Source of the DNA: Acinetobacter sp. ANC 3781
Lineage (GTDB): Bacteria > Pseudomonadota > Gammaproteobacteria > Pseudomonadales > Moraxellaceae
Assembly: GCF_004331285.1 (NCBI RefSeq)
Contig: NZ_SJOH01000019.1
Span: 1-62,678 of the forward strand
Length of the DNA stretch: 62,678 bases
Reading direction: 5' to 3'
Positions within the stretch are counted from its first letter, which is position 1, and the number at the start of each line of letters is the position of its first letter. Shown one piece after another: positions 55,828 through 62,678 of this stretch. Below the pieces are notes generated by a model. It searched no databases and was not told the DNA's origin. It saw nothing but the letters and a program-made list of their open reading frames with translations. The translations under genes were made by a program, and so were the position numbers.

Positions 55828-56235
55828 CTAAGCAATTGTACTTTCTGTTAAAAACAGCTTCACCCACGGCATCACAATTTCAGTCGTCAATGGAGCAAGT
55901 TGAGTTTCTTTATCCTCTAAATCGACCCATTTCATCTCTGCAATTTCTGCATCAATTTTCGGAGTATGATCCAGACTCACCACATAGACATAACTGACCA
56001 ATAAATGATCAGGTTCATTGGCAGTTGCCGTTTCAAAACGCCCGACAAATTGCTCAATCGATGCCTGACAACCAATTTCTTCCTGAATTTCACGCAGCAT
56101 GCTATGTTCAGGTAGCTCATTTGGTTCCAACTTTCCACCGACCTGCATAAAACAGGAGGTATTCTGCTTCCGAACTACTAAAAGCTGGCGCTGATCATTT
56201 AAAATAATGGCAGCAGCAACGGTAATCACTTTCAT
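55828..56235 (-). CDS. NUDIX hydrolase
   Basis: 135 residues from the ATG at 56235. The Nudix box GX5EX7REUXEEXGU is complete at residues 34-56 (G34, E40, REIQEE at 48-53, IGC). It hydrolyses a nucleoside diphosphate linked to X; the substrate is unknown. The upstream LOG-family gene ends only two bases before the ATG, and the GGTGAG ribosome binding site lies inside that gene, so the pair is translationally coupled. Confidence 0.92.
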   Translation of the reverse strand: MKVITVAAAIILNDQRQLLVVRKQNTSCFMQVGGKLEPNELPEHSMLREIQEEIGCQASIEQFVGRFETATANEPDHLLVSYVYVVSLDHTPKIDAEIAEMKWVDLEDKETQLAPLTTEIVMPWVKLFLTESTIA

Positions 56236-56237
56236 CT

Positions 56238-56831
56238 TTATCTCACCAATTCTTGCTGATCGACCATACCCCATTTCGGTTGCGGAGCTTGAAAAGTATT
56301 AAATTGCTGTAAAATGTCTTCGATAGAATCTGAGGCAATAATACTGTCGGTAAAACGGGCATGGGTAAAACCTTTAACGGTAGTCAACTGGATAAATTTC
56401 AGTAAATCATCATAAAAACCGTCCACATTTAAAAATGCACACGGCTTTAAATGAATGCCCAACTGCGCCCAAGTCCACTGCTCAAAAATTTCTTCTAAAG
56501 TTCCTGCGCCACCCGGTAAAGCAATAAAAGCATCGGACAGTTCTGACATCTTGGTTTTTCGTTCATGCATATTTTTAACCACATGCAATTCTGTTAAATG
56601 TGGATGTGCAAGCTCACGGTCGACCAATGCATTCGGAATCACACCTATGACTTTACCTCCTGCCTGTAAGGCACTATCGGCAACAATACCCATCAAGCCT
56701 GATCGCCCCCCTCCATAGACCAATGTTTTGCCTTGCCGAGCAATGGTTTGACCCATTTTCTGTGCGGTATCCAAAAAAATAGTATCTGTTCCCACAGCTG
56801 AACCACAAAAAATTGCGATTGATTTCGTCAT
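56238..56831 (-). CDS. LOG-family (TIGR00730) phosphoribohydrolase
   Basis: 197 residues. The Rossmann-like start IAIFCGSAVGTD, the active-site LPGGAGTLEE(I) near residues 99-109 and the KNMHERKTKM segment define the family. LOG-family enzymes remove ribose 5-phosphate from nucleotides such as cytokinin riboside monophosphate or AMP. Bacterial roles are not settled; the coupling to a NUDIX gene suggests nucleotide sanitation, as an inference. Confidence 0.92.
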   Translation of the reverse strand: MTKSIAIFCGSAVGTDTIFLDTAQKMGQTIARQGKTLVYGGGRSGLMGIVADSALQAGGKVIGVIPNALVDRELAHPHLTELHVVKNMHERKTKMSELSDAFIALPGGAGTLEEIFEQWTWAQLGIHLKPCAFLNVDGFYDDLLKFIQLTTVKGFTHARFTDSIIASDSIEDILQQFNTFQAPQPKWGMVDQQELVR

Positions 56832-56979
56832 TGTTTCACCTGTTTTTAAGATGTCATATTAATAAAGTAACTTTTCAGGAGATTTTTTAATAAAAAAGCG
56901 ATTCAATCAGTGTTTTTATTCAATTCCTTGTCTAAAATACACGCATTGATTAACCTATACTGCGCAGGGAAAAGACAGC

Positions 56980-57993
56980 ATGCTTGAAGCCTTTTACGCC
57001 ACAGAGCGCGGTAGTTTGGAAGATGCCATTATTAATGGAGGCTTTGATCTTCACCCAGATTTGGTGTGGATTGATTTAATTGCACCCTCACAAGAAGAAG
57101 AACAATGGGTATTAGATGCCTATAAACAGAATTTACCCACACTAAAATCCTTAGAAGACATTTCCTCATCAGCACGATTTTACCGTGATGATGACGGTAT
57201 TTTACATATCAGTACTTACTTTTTAACGAAAAATAAAAACTTTCAGGTTGATGCTGAAACAGATGACGATTCGAGTATCTTAGCCACCGTACAAACGGTT
57301 GCTTTTATTCTGCATAAACAGCATCTGTTTACTCTGCGCGGTGAAAAACTGGTTGCGTTCCGTGCCTTTCGTGCACGTGCTCGACGTAATGATTATGAAA
57401 TTGACTATAAAGATCCCACCTGGGTATTACTGGGTCTGCTTGAAGCCAAACTGGATGAGCTTGCGGATATCCTGGAAGATGTCCATAAAGACCTGGAAAA
57501 ATATTCCACCGAAGTATTGAATAACCGTCATCGTGAACAAATACTCGATTTGGATGACATGATTACCCGCTTGGCTCAATTAGAAGACATGCTTGGAAAA
57601 GCCCAATTATGTTTAATCGACTTGCGTCGTGTACTGACTTTCTTGTCTCGCCCACGTGCTTTGGGCAGTCATATTTACGATGCTGATATTCGAGAGCTGA
57701 GTGAAGATGTGCGATCTCTGGTCGAACATGATGCCTTCTTGTTCCAGAAAGTACGATTCTTACTCGATACCACCTCCGGATTCATTAACACCGAACAGAA
57801 TGACACGATCCGTCGATTCTCGATCTTGCCAAGTATGCTTGCTCCGCCCATGCTGGTTGCCAGTATTTATGGTATGAATACCGATGTATTGCCTTTTGCC
57901 AGAGGTACTACCAGTTTTATTATGGTCGGTATTATTTTGCTTGCTTTCTTTATTGGCCCGCTGGCCTATTTCCGCTGGAAAAAATGGATTTAA
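56980..57993 (+). CDS. corA: Magnesium/cobalt transporter CorA
   Basis: 337 residues. A large N-terminal cytoplasmic domain is followed by two C-terminal membrane helices joined by the selectivity motif YGMN near residues 297-300. CorA forms pentameric channels for magnesium and cobalt. The charged KKW end is typical. It is divergent from the LOG/NUDIX unit. Confidence 0.95.
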   Translation: MLEAFYATERGSLEDAIINGGFDLHPDLVWIDLIAPSQEEEQWVLDAYKQNLPTLKSLEDISSSARFYRDDDGILHISTYFLTKNKNFQVDAETDDDSSILATVQTVAFILHKQHLFTLRGEKLVAFRAFRARARRNDYEIDYKDPTWVLLGLLEAKLDELADILEDVHKDLEKYSTEVLNNRHREQILDLDDMITRLAQLEDMLGKAQLCLIDLRRVLTFLSRPRALGSHIYDADIRELSEDVRSLVEHDAFLFQKVRFLLDTTSGFINTEQNDTIRRFSILPSMLAPPMLVASIYGMNTDVLPFARGTTSFIMVGIILLAFFIGPLAYFRWKKWI

Positions 57994-58070
57994 GCAAGCT
58001 TTAAAATACTGCTTTTAAAGCGAAGCGCAAGAAATGCTTCCGATTTGATCAATACCTATTTGCAGACAAT

Positions 58071-58096
58071 AAAAAAGCACCTAAAGGTGCTTTTTT
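58071..58096. terminator. Bidirectional terminator
   Basis: AAAAAAGCACCT/AGGTGCTTTTTT with a two-base loop (larger in practice) and T-runs on both strands, between corA and the mla operon. Confidence 0.9.
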
Positions 58097-58109
58097 ATTG
58101 TCCCTGTGT

Positions 58110-58400
58110 TCAGGTAATCAATTGCAGATCATTTTGCAAATGACAAGCTTGAATAATTTTGATCATTTTTTCAGGCACAGCTTTAAACTGTAGACCTTGA
58201 GCTTTCGGAGTCTGGCGTAACCAGCGCACCAGCACCGCCAAAGCCAAGGTACTACCATGCTCCAGCTTCGCCAAATTCACTACCACGGGAAACTGATTTT
58301 GAGATTGAATCAGTTTCACACCCTGCTGGTAATAGCTTTCAGCATTTAGATAATCTATTTTTCCAGAAACTTGTAATTCCTGATTAATGACTTCAATCAC
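58110..58400 (-). CDS. mlaB: STAS-domain protein MlaB
   Basis: 96 residues from a GTG start at 58400 (AGGTG five bases upstream); the frame opens at a TTG at 58415, one base after mlaC. It is a small STAS domain (VVNLAKLEHGSTLALAVLVRW) that binds MlaF and tunes the ABC transporter. It is the last gene of mlaFEDCB. Confidence 0.88.
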   Translation of the reverse strand: MIEVINQELQVSGKIDYLNAESYYQQGVKLIQSQNQFPVVVNLAKLEHGSTLALAVLVRWLRQTPKAQGLQFKAVPEKMIKIIQACHLQNDLQLIT

Positions 58401-58415
58401 CGAACACCTACTCAA

Positions 58416-59048
58416 TTATTTTTTATTAATCGCCGCATCTGCATCTGGCTGGAAGTTTGCAATCGCTTTATCCAAACTGCCACCATTAATTTTTACGGTT
58501 GATGCAAACTGATTGCGGAACTGTAAACCTAAATCAATGCCCGATACATTAATATTGCGAATTTTCCATTGATTGCCTTTATCCACCAATTGGAAAGATA
58601 CAGGAATTTTTTCACCTTTATTATTAAAGTCCATAGTTACAACAGGGTTTTTACTGTTAGTCTCTTTGTATGGACGAAGGCTATACGATTGATTTGAGAA
58701 CTTCGCAAATGCGCTACCATAGTTTTCAATTAAAGTTTCACGGAAGTTACTTTCAAACTGAGCACGCTGGGCAGCAGTACTATATTGATTGGTCGCATAT
58801 GTACCCATCACAATACGTGTAAAGGATTGTGAATCAATATAGGGATCAAGATTTTGACGTACAATCGCTTTCACTGCAGCTGGATTATTTTGCAATTTAG
58901 CATTATCCGCTTTTAAGCGTGAAATCAGGCCATCTGCAACTTTTTTTACAAAAGCAGGTGGAGTTTCCGCTGGTGCTGCAAATGCAGTAGTCGCCATCAT
59001 TGTTGATAAAATACTAGCCGTAAGTACATGTTTAACTAAAGTATTCAT
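58416..59048 (-). CDS. mlaC: Periplasmic phospholipid-binding protein MlaC
   Basis: 210 residues with a Sec signal peptide ending near AFA|AP (residue about 24). MlaC-type segments are IVRQNLDPYIDSQSFTRIVMG and QWKIRNINVSGIDLGLQFRN. It ferries phospholipids between the outer-membrane MlaA complex and MlaFEDB. GAGGAAG precedes the ATG. Confidence 0.93.
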   Translation of the reverse strand: MNTLVKHVLTASILSTMMATTAFAAPAETPPAFVKKVADGLISRLKADNAKLQNNPAAVKAIVRQNLDPYIDSQSFTRIVMGTYATNQYSTAAQRAQFESNFRETLIENYGSAFAKFSNQSYSLRPYKETNSKNPVVTMDFNNKGEKIPVSFQLVDKGNQWKIRNINVSGIDLGLQFRNQFASTVKINGGSLDKAIANFQPDADAAINKK

Positions 59049-59066
59049 TAAAACTTCCTCTCCAAA

Positions 59067-59735
59067 TTATTCAACAAATGATGCTTCTGCACCGGTTGAT
59101 TCACTCGATGTCTTTGCATCTGCCGTTTTTTCTGATGATTTACCCGCACCACCAGTAATAAACTTACTAATTAGATCTTCAAGGTCCATGGTGCCTTGTG
59201 TATTGGCAATACTTTCTCCACGTTTTACGTAGTTCAAACCACCGCCCGGGACCACTTTCAAATATTTTTCACCCAATAAACCATTGGTTGCAACCATAAT
59301 ATAAGCATCTTCATCAATACTGGTGATGGAGTTCATGTTATCAACAAGTTGTTTTTCCATTTCTTTTTGTTGTGCAGGCATTGCTTCAGTATATTCTGTG
59401 CTATAGCGAAGTTCTTCTAAAGCATTGGCTTTAACCGTTTTAAGCTGCTCTTTATTGAATGAAGTCAGCTTACCATCGAGTTCAAAATGAACGGTAGCCA
59501 AACGCGATACCGGATCAAGGGTAATATCGGTGACACGACCAATCGTTACTCCACTCATCGTGACTTTTGCACGCGGTTTTAACCCATTCACATTGTCAAA
59601 TTGCGCAGTCATCTCATAAGCATCACGTAAATTGGTGCCAGACAATCCACTTACTTTCATAGCTAAGAAAAATAACGCCACACCGAAGATAATGACAAAA
59701 ATACCGACGGTCAGCTCACTTGTACGTGATTTCAT
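59067..59735 (-). CDS. mlaD: MCE-domain protein MlaD
   Basis: 222 residues. An N-terminal anchor helix (about 8-27, [19 protein letters not shown]) is followed by the MCE domain (about 38-115, [20 protein letters not shown]). It has an insertion of about 35 residues ([20 protein letters not shown]) relative to E. coli, and the C-terminus is Ser/Ala/Glu-rich. MlaD forms the hexameric ring of the complex. The ATG overlaps the mlaE stop by four bases. Confidence 0.94.
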   Translation of the reverse strand: MKSRTSELTVGIFVIIFGVALFFLAMKVSGLSGTNLRDAYEMTAQFDNVNGLKPRAKVTMSGVTIGRVTDITLDPVSRLATVHFELDGKLTSFNKEQLKTVKANALEELRYSTEYTEAMPAQQKEMEKQLVDNMNSITSIDEDAYIMVATNGLLGEKYLKVVPGGGLNYVKRGESIANTQGTMDLEDLISKFITGGAGKSSEKTADAKTSSESTGAEASFVE

Positions 59736-60511
59736 TGAACCCCTCCAAACATGACCGCAGTCAACACGAAATCAAAACCTAATACACACAATGACGAATA
59801 AACCACTGTACGGGTTGTGGATGTTGCAATTCCTTCAGATGTCGGCTCACAGGCATAGCCTTGATAAACCGCAATCCAGGTACAAATCAGGGCAAAAACA
59901 ATACTTTTGATAATACCATTGACTATATCATGTCCAAACTGAACTGCATTTTGCATACCACTCCAGTAAGAACCTTCATCAACACCTAAAAAATCGACCC
60001 CAACCATTTTACCACCCAAGATACCAATGGCTGCAAAAATCACAGTTAGCATCGGTAAACTGACAATACCTGCCCACAAACGTGGTGAAACAATACGTTT
60101 TAGCGGATCAACACCGATCATTTCCATACTGGAAAGTTGCTCTGTGGCTTTCATTAGGCCAATTTCAGCGGTCAGTGCCGAACCTGCGCGCCCTGCAAAT
60201 AATAAGGCAGCGACTACAGGGGCAAGTTCACGTAATAAAGTCAGTGATACCATGGTTCCGAGCATGGCTTCAGAACCAACATTCACCAAAATTGAATAAC
60301 CTTGCAAACCCAGCACCAAGCCAATAAACAGACCAGACACACCAATGATCAATAAGGACATGACCCCAATACGGTGCATTTGATAAATAAATAGCGTTAC
60401 GCCCAGTCTGGTCGGCATAGAAAATAAAATTTGTAGCAACATCACTGTTGCCACACCGATACCACGTACACGTTCAATAACGCGTCTACCTAATAAGGCA
60501 ATGGCATTCAT
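59732..60511 (-). CDS. mlaE: Permease MlaE
   Basis: 259 residues with five to six membrane helices. Conserved MlaE/YrbE features are [20 protein letters not shown] (the coupling helix), and the C-terminal [20 protein letters not shown]. It is the membrane core of the phospholipid ABC transporter. Overlaps of four bases with mlaF and mlaD indicate coupling. Confidence 0.96.
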   Translation of the reverse strand: MNAIALLGRRVIERVRGIGVATVMLLQILFSMPTRLGVTLFIYQMHRIGVMSLLIIGVSGLFIGLVLGLQGYSILVNVGSEAMLGTMVSLTLLRELAPVVAALLFAGRAGSALTAEIGLMKATEQLSSMEMIGVDPLKRIVSPRLWAGIVSLPMLTVIFAAIGILGGKMVGVDFLGVDEGSYWSGMQNAVQFGHDIVNGIIKSIVFALICTWIAVYQGYACEPTSEGIATSTTRTVVYSSLCVLGFDFVLTAVMFGGVQ

Positions 60512-61320
60512 GAACGCACCTCATCACTTAAATAAGCTTGATGGCTAAATTGATAATCGACTGGACCTTCTATTGAACCAGTGAGAAATTGACGAACAAA
60601 AGGTGAAGCATGTTCTCTGAGTTCAGCAGGCGTCCCCTCCCCCTGAATCTTGCCTTCAGCCACCACATAAATATAGTCAGCAATCGATAATGTCTCAGCC
60701 ACATCATGCGAGACAATAATGGTGGTTAAATCCAGAGCTTCACGGAGCGAACGAATTAAACGGCTCAAAACGCCCATTACAATCGGATCCTGACCTGCAA
60801 ATGGTTCATCATACATAATTAGTTCTGGATCAAGCGCAATGGCACGCGCCAATGCAACACGACGGTTCATCCCCCCCGAAAGCTCGGACGGCATCAGTTG
60901 CTCTGCACCGCGTAAACCCACCGACTCTAATTTTAATGCCACAATTTCAGCAATCAGGTGTTCAGGTAATTTGGTATGGGCACGAAGGGGAAATGCTACG
61001 TTTTCATAGGTAGTCATATCAGTGAACAGAGCCCCACTCTGGAAAAGCATGCCCATACGCGCCCGTGCAGCAAACAGGTCAGACCGTGTCATTGTCGCAA
61101 TATCTTTTCCATCCAGGAGAACTTGTCCTTGATCTGGCACTAGCTGCCCGCCAATCAGACGAAGTAATGTGGTTTTACCTGTACCGGAAGGCCCCATGAT
61201 GGCAGTGATTTGACCACGACGAATCGTTAAGCTGATATTGTCATAAATGATACGCTCCCCTCGTTTAAAGCTCAGATTTTTAATCTCAATCAGAGACCGA
61301 GAGGGTATTTGATTATTCAT
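60508..61320 (-). CDS. mlaF: ABC transporter ATP-binding protein MlaF
   Basis: 270 residues. Walker [10 protein letters not shown] (43-51), ABC signature LSGGMNRR near 146 and Walker [11 protein letters not shown]. It powers phospholipid movement to maintain outer-membrane asymmetry. It is the first gene of mlaFEDCB; the 5' region has a weak GTAACA-18-TATAGT promoter-like pair near 61357-61390. Confidence 0.96.
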   Translation of the reverse strand: MNNQIPSRSLIEIKNLSFKRGERIIYDNISLTIRRGQITAIMGPSGTGKTTLLRLIGGQLVPDQGQVLLDGKDIATMTRSDLFAARARMGMLFQSGALFTDMTTYENVAFPLRAHTKLPEHLIAEIVALKLESVGLRGAEQLMPSELSGGMNRRVALARAIALDPELIMYDEPFAGQDPIVMGVLSRLIRSLREALDLTTIIVSHDVAETLSIADYIYVVAEGKIQGEGTPAELREHASPFVRQFLTGSIEGPVDYQFSHQAYLSDEVRS

Positions 61321-61481
61321 AGCTGAGCATTTTCCTACATTTTTTCAGCATGCATACTATAAAGGATTAAAGTTTAAAATGTTACTTTTAGATAAAAGGT
61401 AACCAATCCAGTGAACTTTCTAATGAATATAATTGTAATTCTATTTTTTATAAAAAACAGGTATAAAAACAGGACACTGCG

Positions 61482-61601
61482 TTACAGAAAAGAGTGATAG
61501 ATAAAGTACACAATATTGCATAACAATAAGGTCAAACCCATATAAGGCATAATCACCTCTTGATTAAAATTCCAAATATAGTTGGCAGATTCATTGCTCA
61601 T
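61482..61601 (-). CDS. Candidate small membrane peptide
   Basis: 39 residues if read from the ATG at 61601, or 22 from the internal ATG at 61550. The internal start has a strong ribosome binding site, AAGAGGTG six bases upstream, so a 22-residue peptide of one hydrophobic segment (MPYMGLTLLLCNIVYFIYHS and two more residues) is the better-supported product. A promoter-like pair lies upstream. It could be a small inner-membrane peptide; expression is not shown. Confidence 0.4.
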   Translation of the reverse strand: MSNESANYIWNFNQEVIMPYMGLTLLLCNIVYFIYHSFL

Positions 61602-61631
61602 ATTTAACGATTTTAAGACAAAACATGATTG

Positions 61632-61659
61632 AGTATACATTTTTATCCTAAAAGATCAA
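61632..61659 (-). promoter_or_regulatory. Candidate promoter of the small peptide gene
   Basis: On the minus strand TTGATC and TATACT are separated by 16 bases, with a predicted start about 25 bases before the outer ATG at 61601. Confidence 0.4.
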
Positions 61660-61671
61660 AGATTAATCCAT

Positions 61672-61700
61672 AAAAAAACCGGTGTTTCCACCGGTTTTTT
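61672..61700 (-). terminator. Terminator of the RNA helicase gene
   Basis: ACCGGTG/CACCGGT, a seven-base stem with loop TTTC, extended by A/T pairs and followed on the minus strand by a run of T. Confidence 0.9.
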
Positions 61701-61722
61701 CTATCTAAATCTAACGATTAAA

Positions 61723-62678
61723 TTAGTCGTTAAATTTACGACGTGGACGATCTTCACCACCAAAAGCTGGACGCTCACCACGTGGTTTATCATCAAAGCT
61801 ACGACGTGGACGATCTTCGCCACCAAAAGTACGCTTAGGACGATCATCGCTGAATGAACGTTGTGGACGATCACCGAAACCGCCTTCACGACGTGGAGCT
61901 GGACGATCACCGAAATCACGCTTAGGACGATCAGCGCCCTCACGAGCTGGTTTGTAATCTACACGATTACCACGGTTGTCATCATTTGAACGTGGTTTGT
62001 CACCAAACGAACGTTGTGGACGATCACCGAAACCACCTTCACGACGTGGAGCTGGACGATCACCGAAATCACGCTTAGGACGGTCATCAAACGAACGTTG
62101 TGGACGATCACCAAAACCGCCTTCACGACGTGGAGCTGGACGATCACCGAAATCACGCTTAGGACGGTCGTCAAAAGAACGTTGTGGACGATCGCCGAAG
62201 TCACGCTTAGGACGGTCATCAAACGAACGTTGTGGACGATCACCAAAACCGCCTTCACGACGTGGAGCTGGACGATCACCGAAATCACGCTTAGGACGAT
62301 CATCGCCATAAGAAGGACGTTCGCCACGTGACTTGTCATCGAAACTACGTTGTGGACGATCACCGCCACGACCGCCGCCGAAACTACGACCACCGCCATC
62401 ACGACCACGACCACCGCCAAAACCGCCACGACCGCCATCACGACCACGACCGCCGCCATCACGAGCACCGCGTGCAGGAGGTGGAGATGGCTCAAGACCT
62501 TCAATTTCAGACACGTTTAAACGTGCATCCAAAAAGTCTTCAAGCGCACGGATTTTACCGCGTTCACGGTAAGTCGCTAAAGTAATTGCATTACCTGTAC
62601 GACCAGCACGACCTGTACGACCGATACGGTGTACATAGTCTTCATTTTTCATCGGTAAACCGAAGTTGATTACGTGTG
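61723..62678 (-). CDS. DEAD-box RNA helicase, C-terminal part (runs off the window)
   Basis: Only the C-terminal 317 or so residues are present. The right edge shows helicase motif V/VI: HVINFGLPMKNEDYVHRIGRTGRAGRTG, here cut as NFGLPMKNEDYVHRIGRTGR. This is followed by the short end of the RecA-like domain and a low-complexity tail of about 230 residues rich in Arg, Gly, Asp and Pro. The tail carries imperfect repeats of about 28 residues built on RPKRDFGDRPAPRREGG and FGDRPQRSFDD. The core resembles RhlE/DeaD-type helicases that remodel RNA in the cold and in ribosome assembly; exact type cannot be set from this fragment. Confidence 0.93.
   Translation of the reverse strand, partial: HVINFGLPMKNEDYVHRIGRTGRAGRTGNAITLATYRERGKIRALEDFLDARLNVSEIEGLEPSPPPARGARDGGGRGRDGGRGGFGGGRGRDGGGRSFGGGRGGDRPQRSFDDKSRGERPSYGDDRPKRDFGDRPAPRREGGFGDRPQRSFDDRPKRDFGDRPQRSFDDRPKRDFGDRPAPRREGGFGDRPQRSFDDRPKRDFGDRPAPRREGGFGDRPQRSFGDKPRSNDDNRGNRVDYKPAREGADRPKRDFGDRPAPRREGGFGDRPQRSFSDDRPKRTFGGEDRPRRSFDDKPRGERPAFGGEDRPRRKFND
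61800..62480 (-). repeat. Tandem repeat region coding for the helicase tail
   Basis: Direct repeats of about 84 bp (with shorter derivatives) encode the FGDRPAPRREGG / GDRPQRSFDDRPKRD units. The last part toward 62480 is Gly/Arg-rich (GRGRDGGRGGFGGGRG). Repeat copy number may vary between strains by slippage or recombination. Confidence 0.8.

Larger units (their letters stand above)
61321..61722. other. Intergenic region upstream of mlaF
   Basis: About 400 bp, very AT-rich. It contains a small ORF (61482-61601), a promoter-like pair before it, a possible mlaF promoter and the terminator of the RNA helicase gene. Nothing else is recognised. Confidence 0.6.

Noticed and set aside
62014..62331. 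Plus-strand ORFs within the helicase repeat region
   Set aside because: These are reverse-strand shadows of the repeated Arg/Asp/Gly codons; they look repetitive only because the helicase tail is.
62333..62572. CRISPR-like or satellite repeat array
   Set aside because: The periodicity follows codon repeats of the helicase tail with variable units; there are no unique spacers.

Overview
The window is a chromosomal segment of a gammaproteobacterium of the Moraxellaceae, most likely Acinetobacter (species not determined). The reasons are the moderately AT-rich base composition and typically Acinetobacter-like protein sequences: SdhE/YgfX, the mlaFEDCB order, an 858-residue PlsB, a 335-residue RpoA and a complete S10-spc-alpha ribosomal cluster. 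I see no phage, insertion sequence, CRISPR array or plasmid replication gene. Most of the window is core genome, with a few accessory patches.

Layout. 1-7,800: a gene-poor left edge, a zinc-ribbon/glycine-zipper protein, a WrbA-type quinone reductase, a BrkB/YihY membrane protein, two overlapping DMT exporters (one YddG-like), a FAH-family enzyme, a YcxB-like protein and an exported protein with two START-like halves. 7,790-10,270: three tRNA-Arg(ACG) genes and one tRNA-Ser(GCT), with an AT-rich patatin phospholipase gene lodged between two near-identical tRNA-Arg/terminator copies. 10,500-16,600: rnr, prlC, yheV, a small coiled-coil membrane protein and a decayed DMT transporter pseudogene. 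16,650-21,900: a fused TRAP permease, a rhombosortase, a lipoprotein, a tiny single-pass peptide and the sdhE-ygfX pair. 22,000-24,800: an ACADL-type acyl-CoA dehydrogenase and an EthA-like Baeyer-Villiger monooxygenase. 25,000-38,750: the complete, uninterrupted S10-spc-alpha cluster (28 genes, minus strand) with a strong promoter and leader hairpins before rpsJ. 38,800-49,050: a glutamine amidotransferase, MetC, a HerA-like ATPase, a reductase-less flavohaemoglobin-like protein with a perfect NsrR operator and nsrR itself, engB, a PF10118 protein, a VOC protein, a dicarboxylate symporter, a 37-residue secreted His/Cys mini-protein and tesB. 49,300-58,000: plsB, a YeeZ-like protein, recG, comF, a NUDIX gene coupled to a LOG-family gene, and corA. 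58,100-61,320: the mlaFEDCB phospholipid transport operon. 61,320-62,678: an sORF-bearing intergenic region and the C-terminal part of a DEAD-box RNA helicase with a long Arg/Gly/Asp-rich repeat tail.

How the genes work together. Translation and RNA metabolism dominate (ribosomal cluster, tRNAs, rnr, engB, RNA helicase), followed by envelope and lipid functions (plsB, mla, patatin, acyl-CoA dehydrogenase, tesB). A nitric-oxide response unit is visible at 42.6-44.0 kb. The least explained items are small: the split-zinc-ribbon glycine-zipper protein, the His/Cys mini-protein, two tiny membrane ORFs, the TRAP/rhombosortase/lipoprotein group, and the tRNA-flanked patatin insertion. I found no convincing large undescribed defence or biosynthetic system; the findings list the best candidates with their limits.
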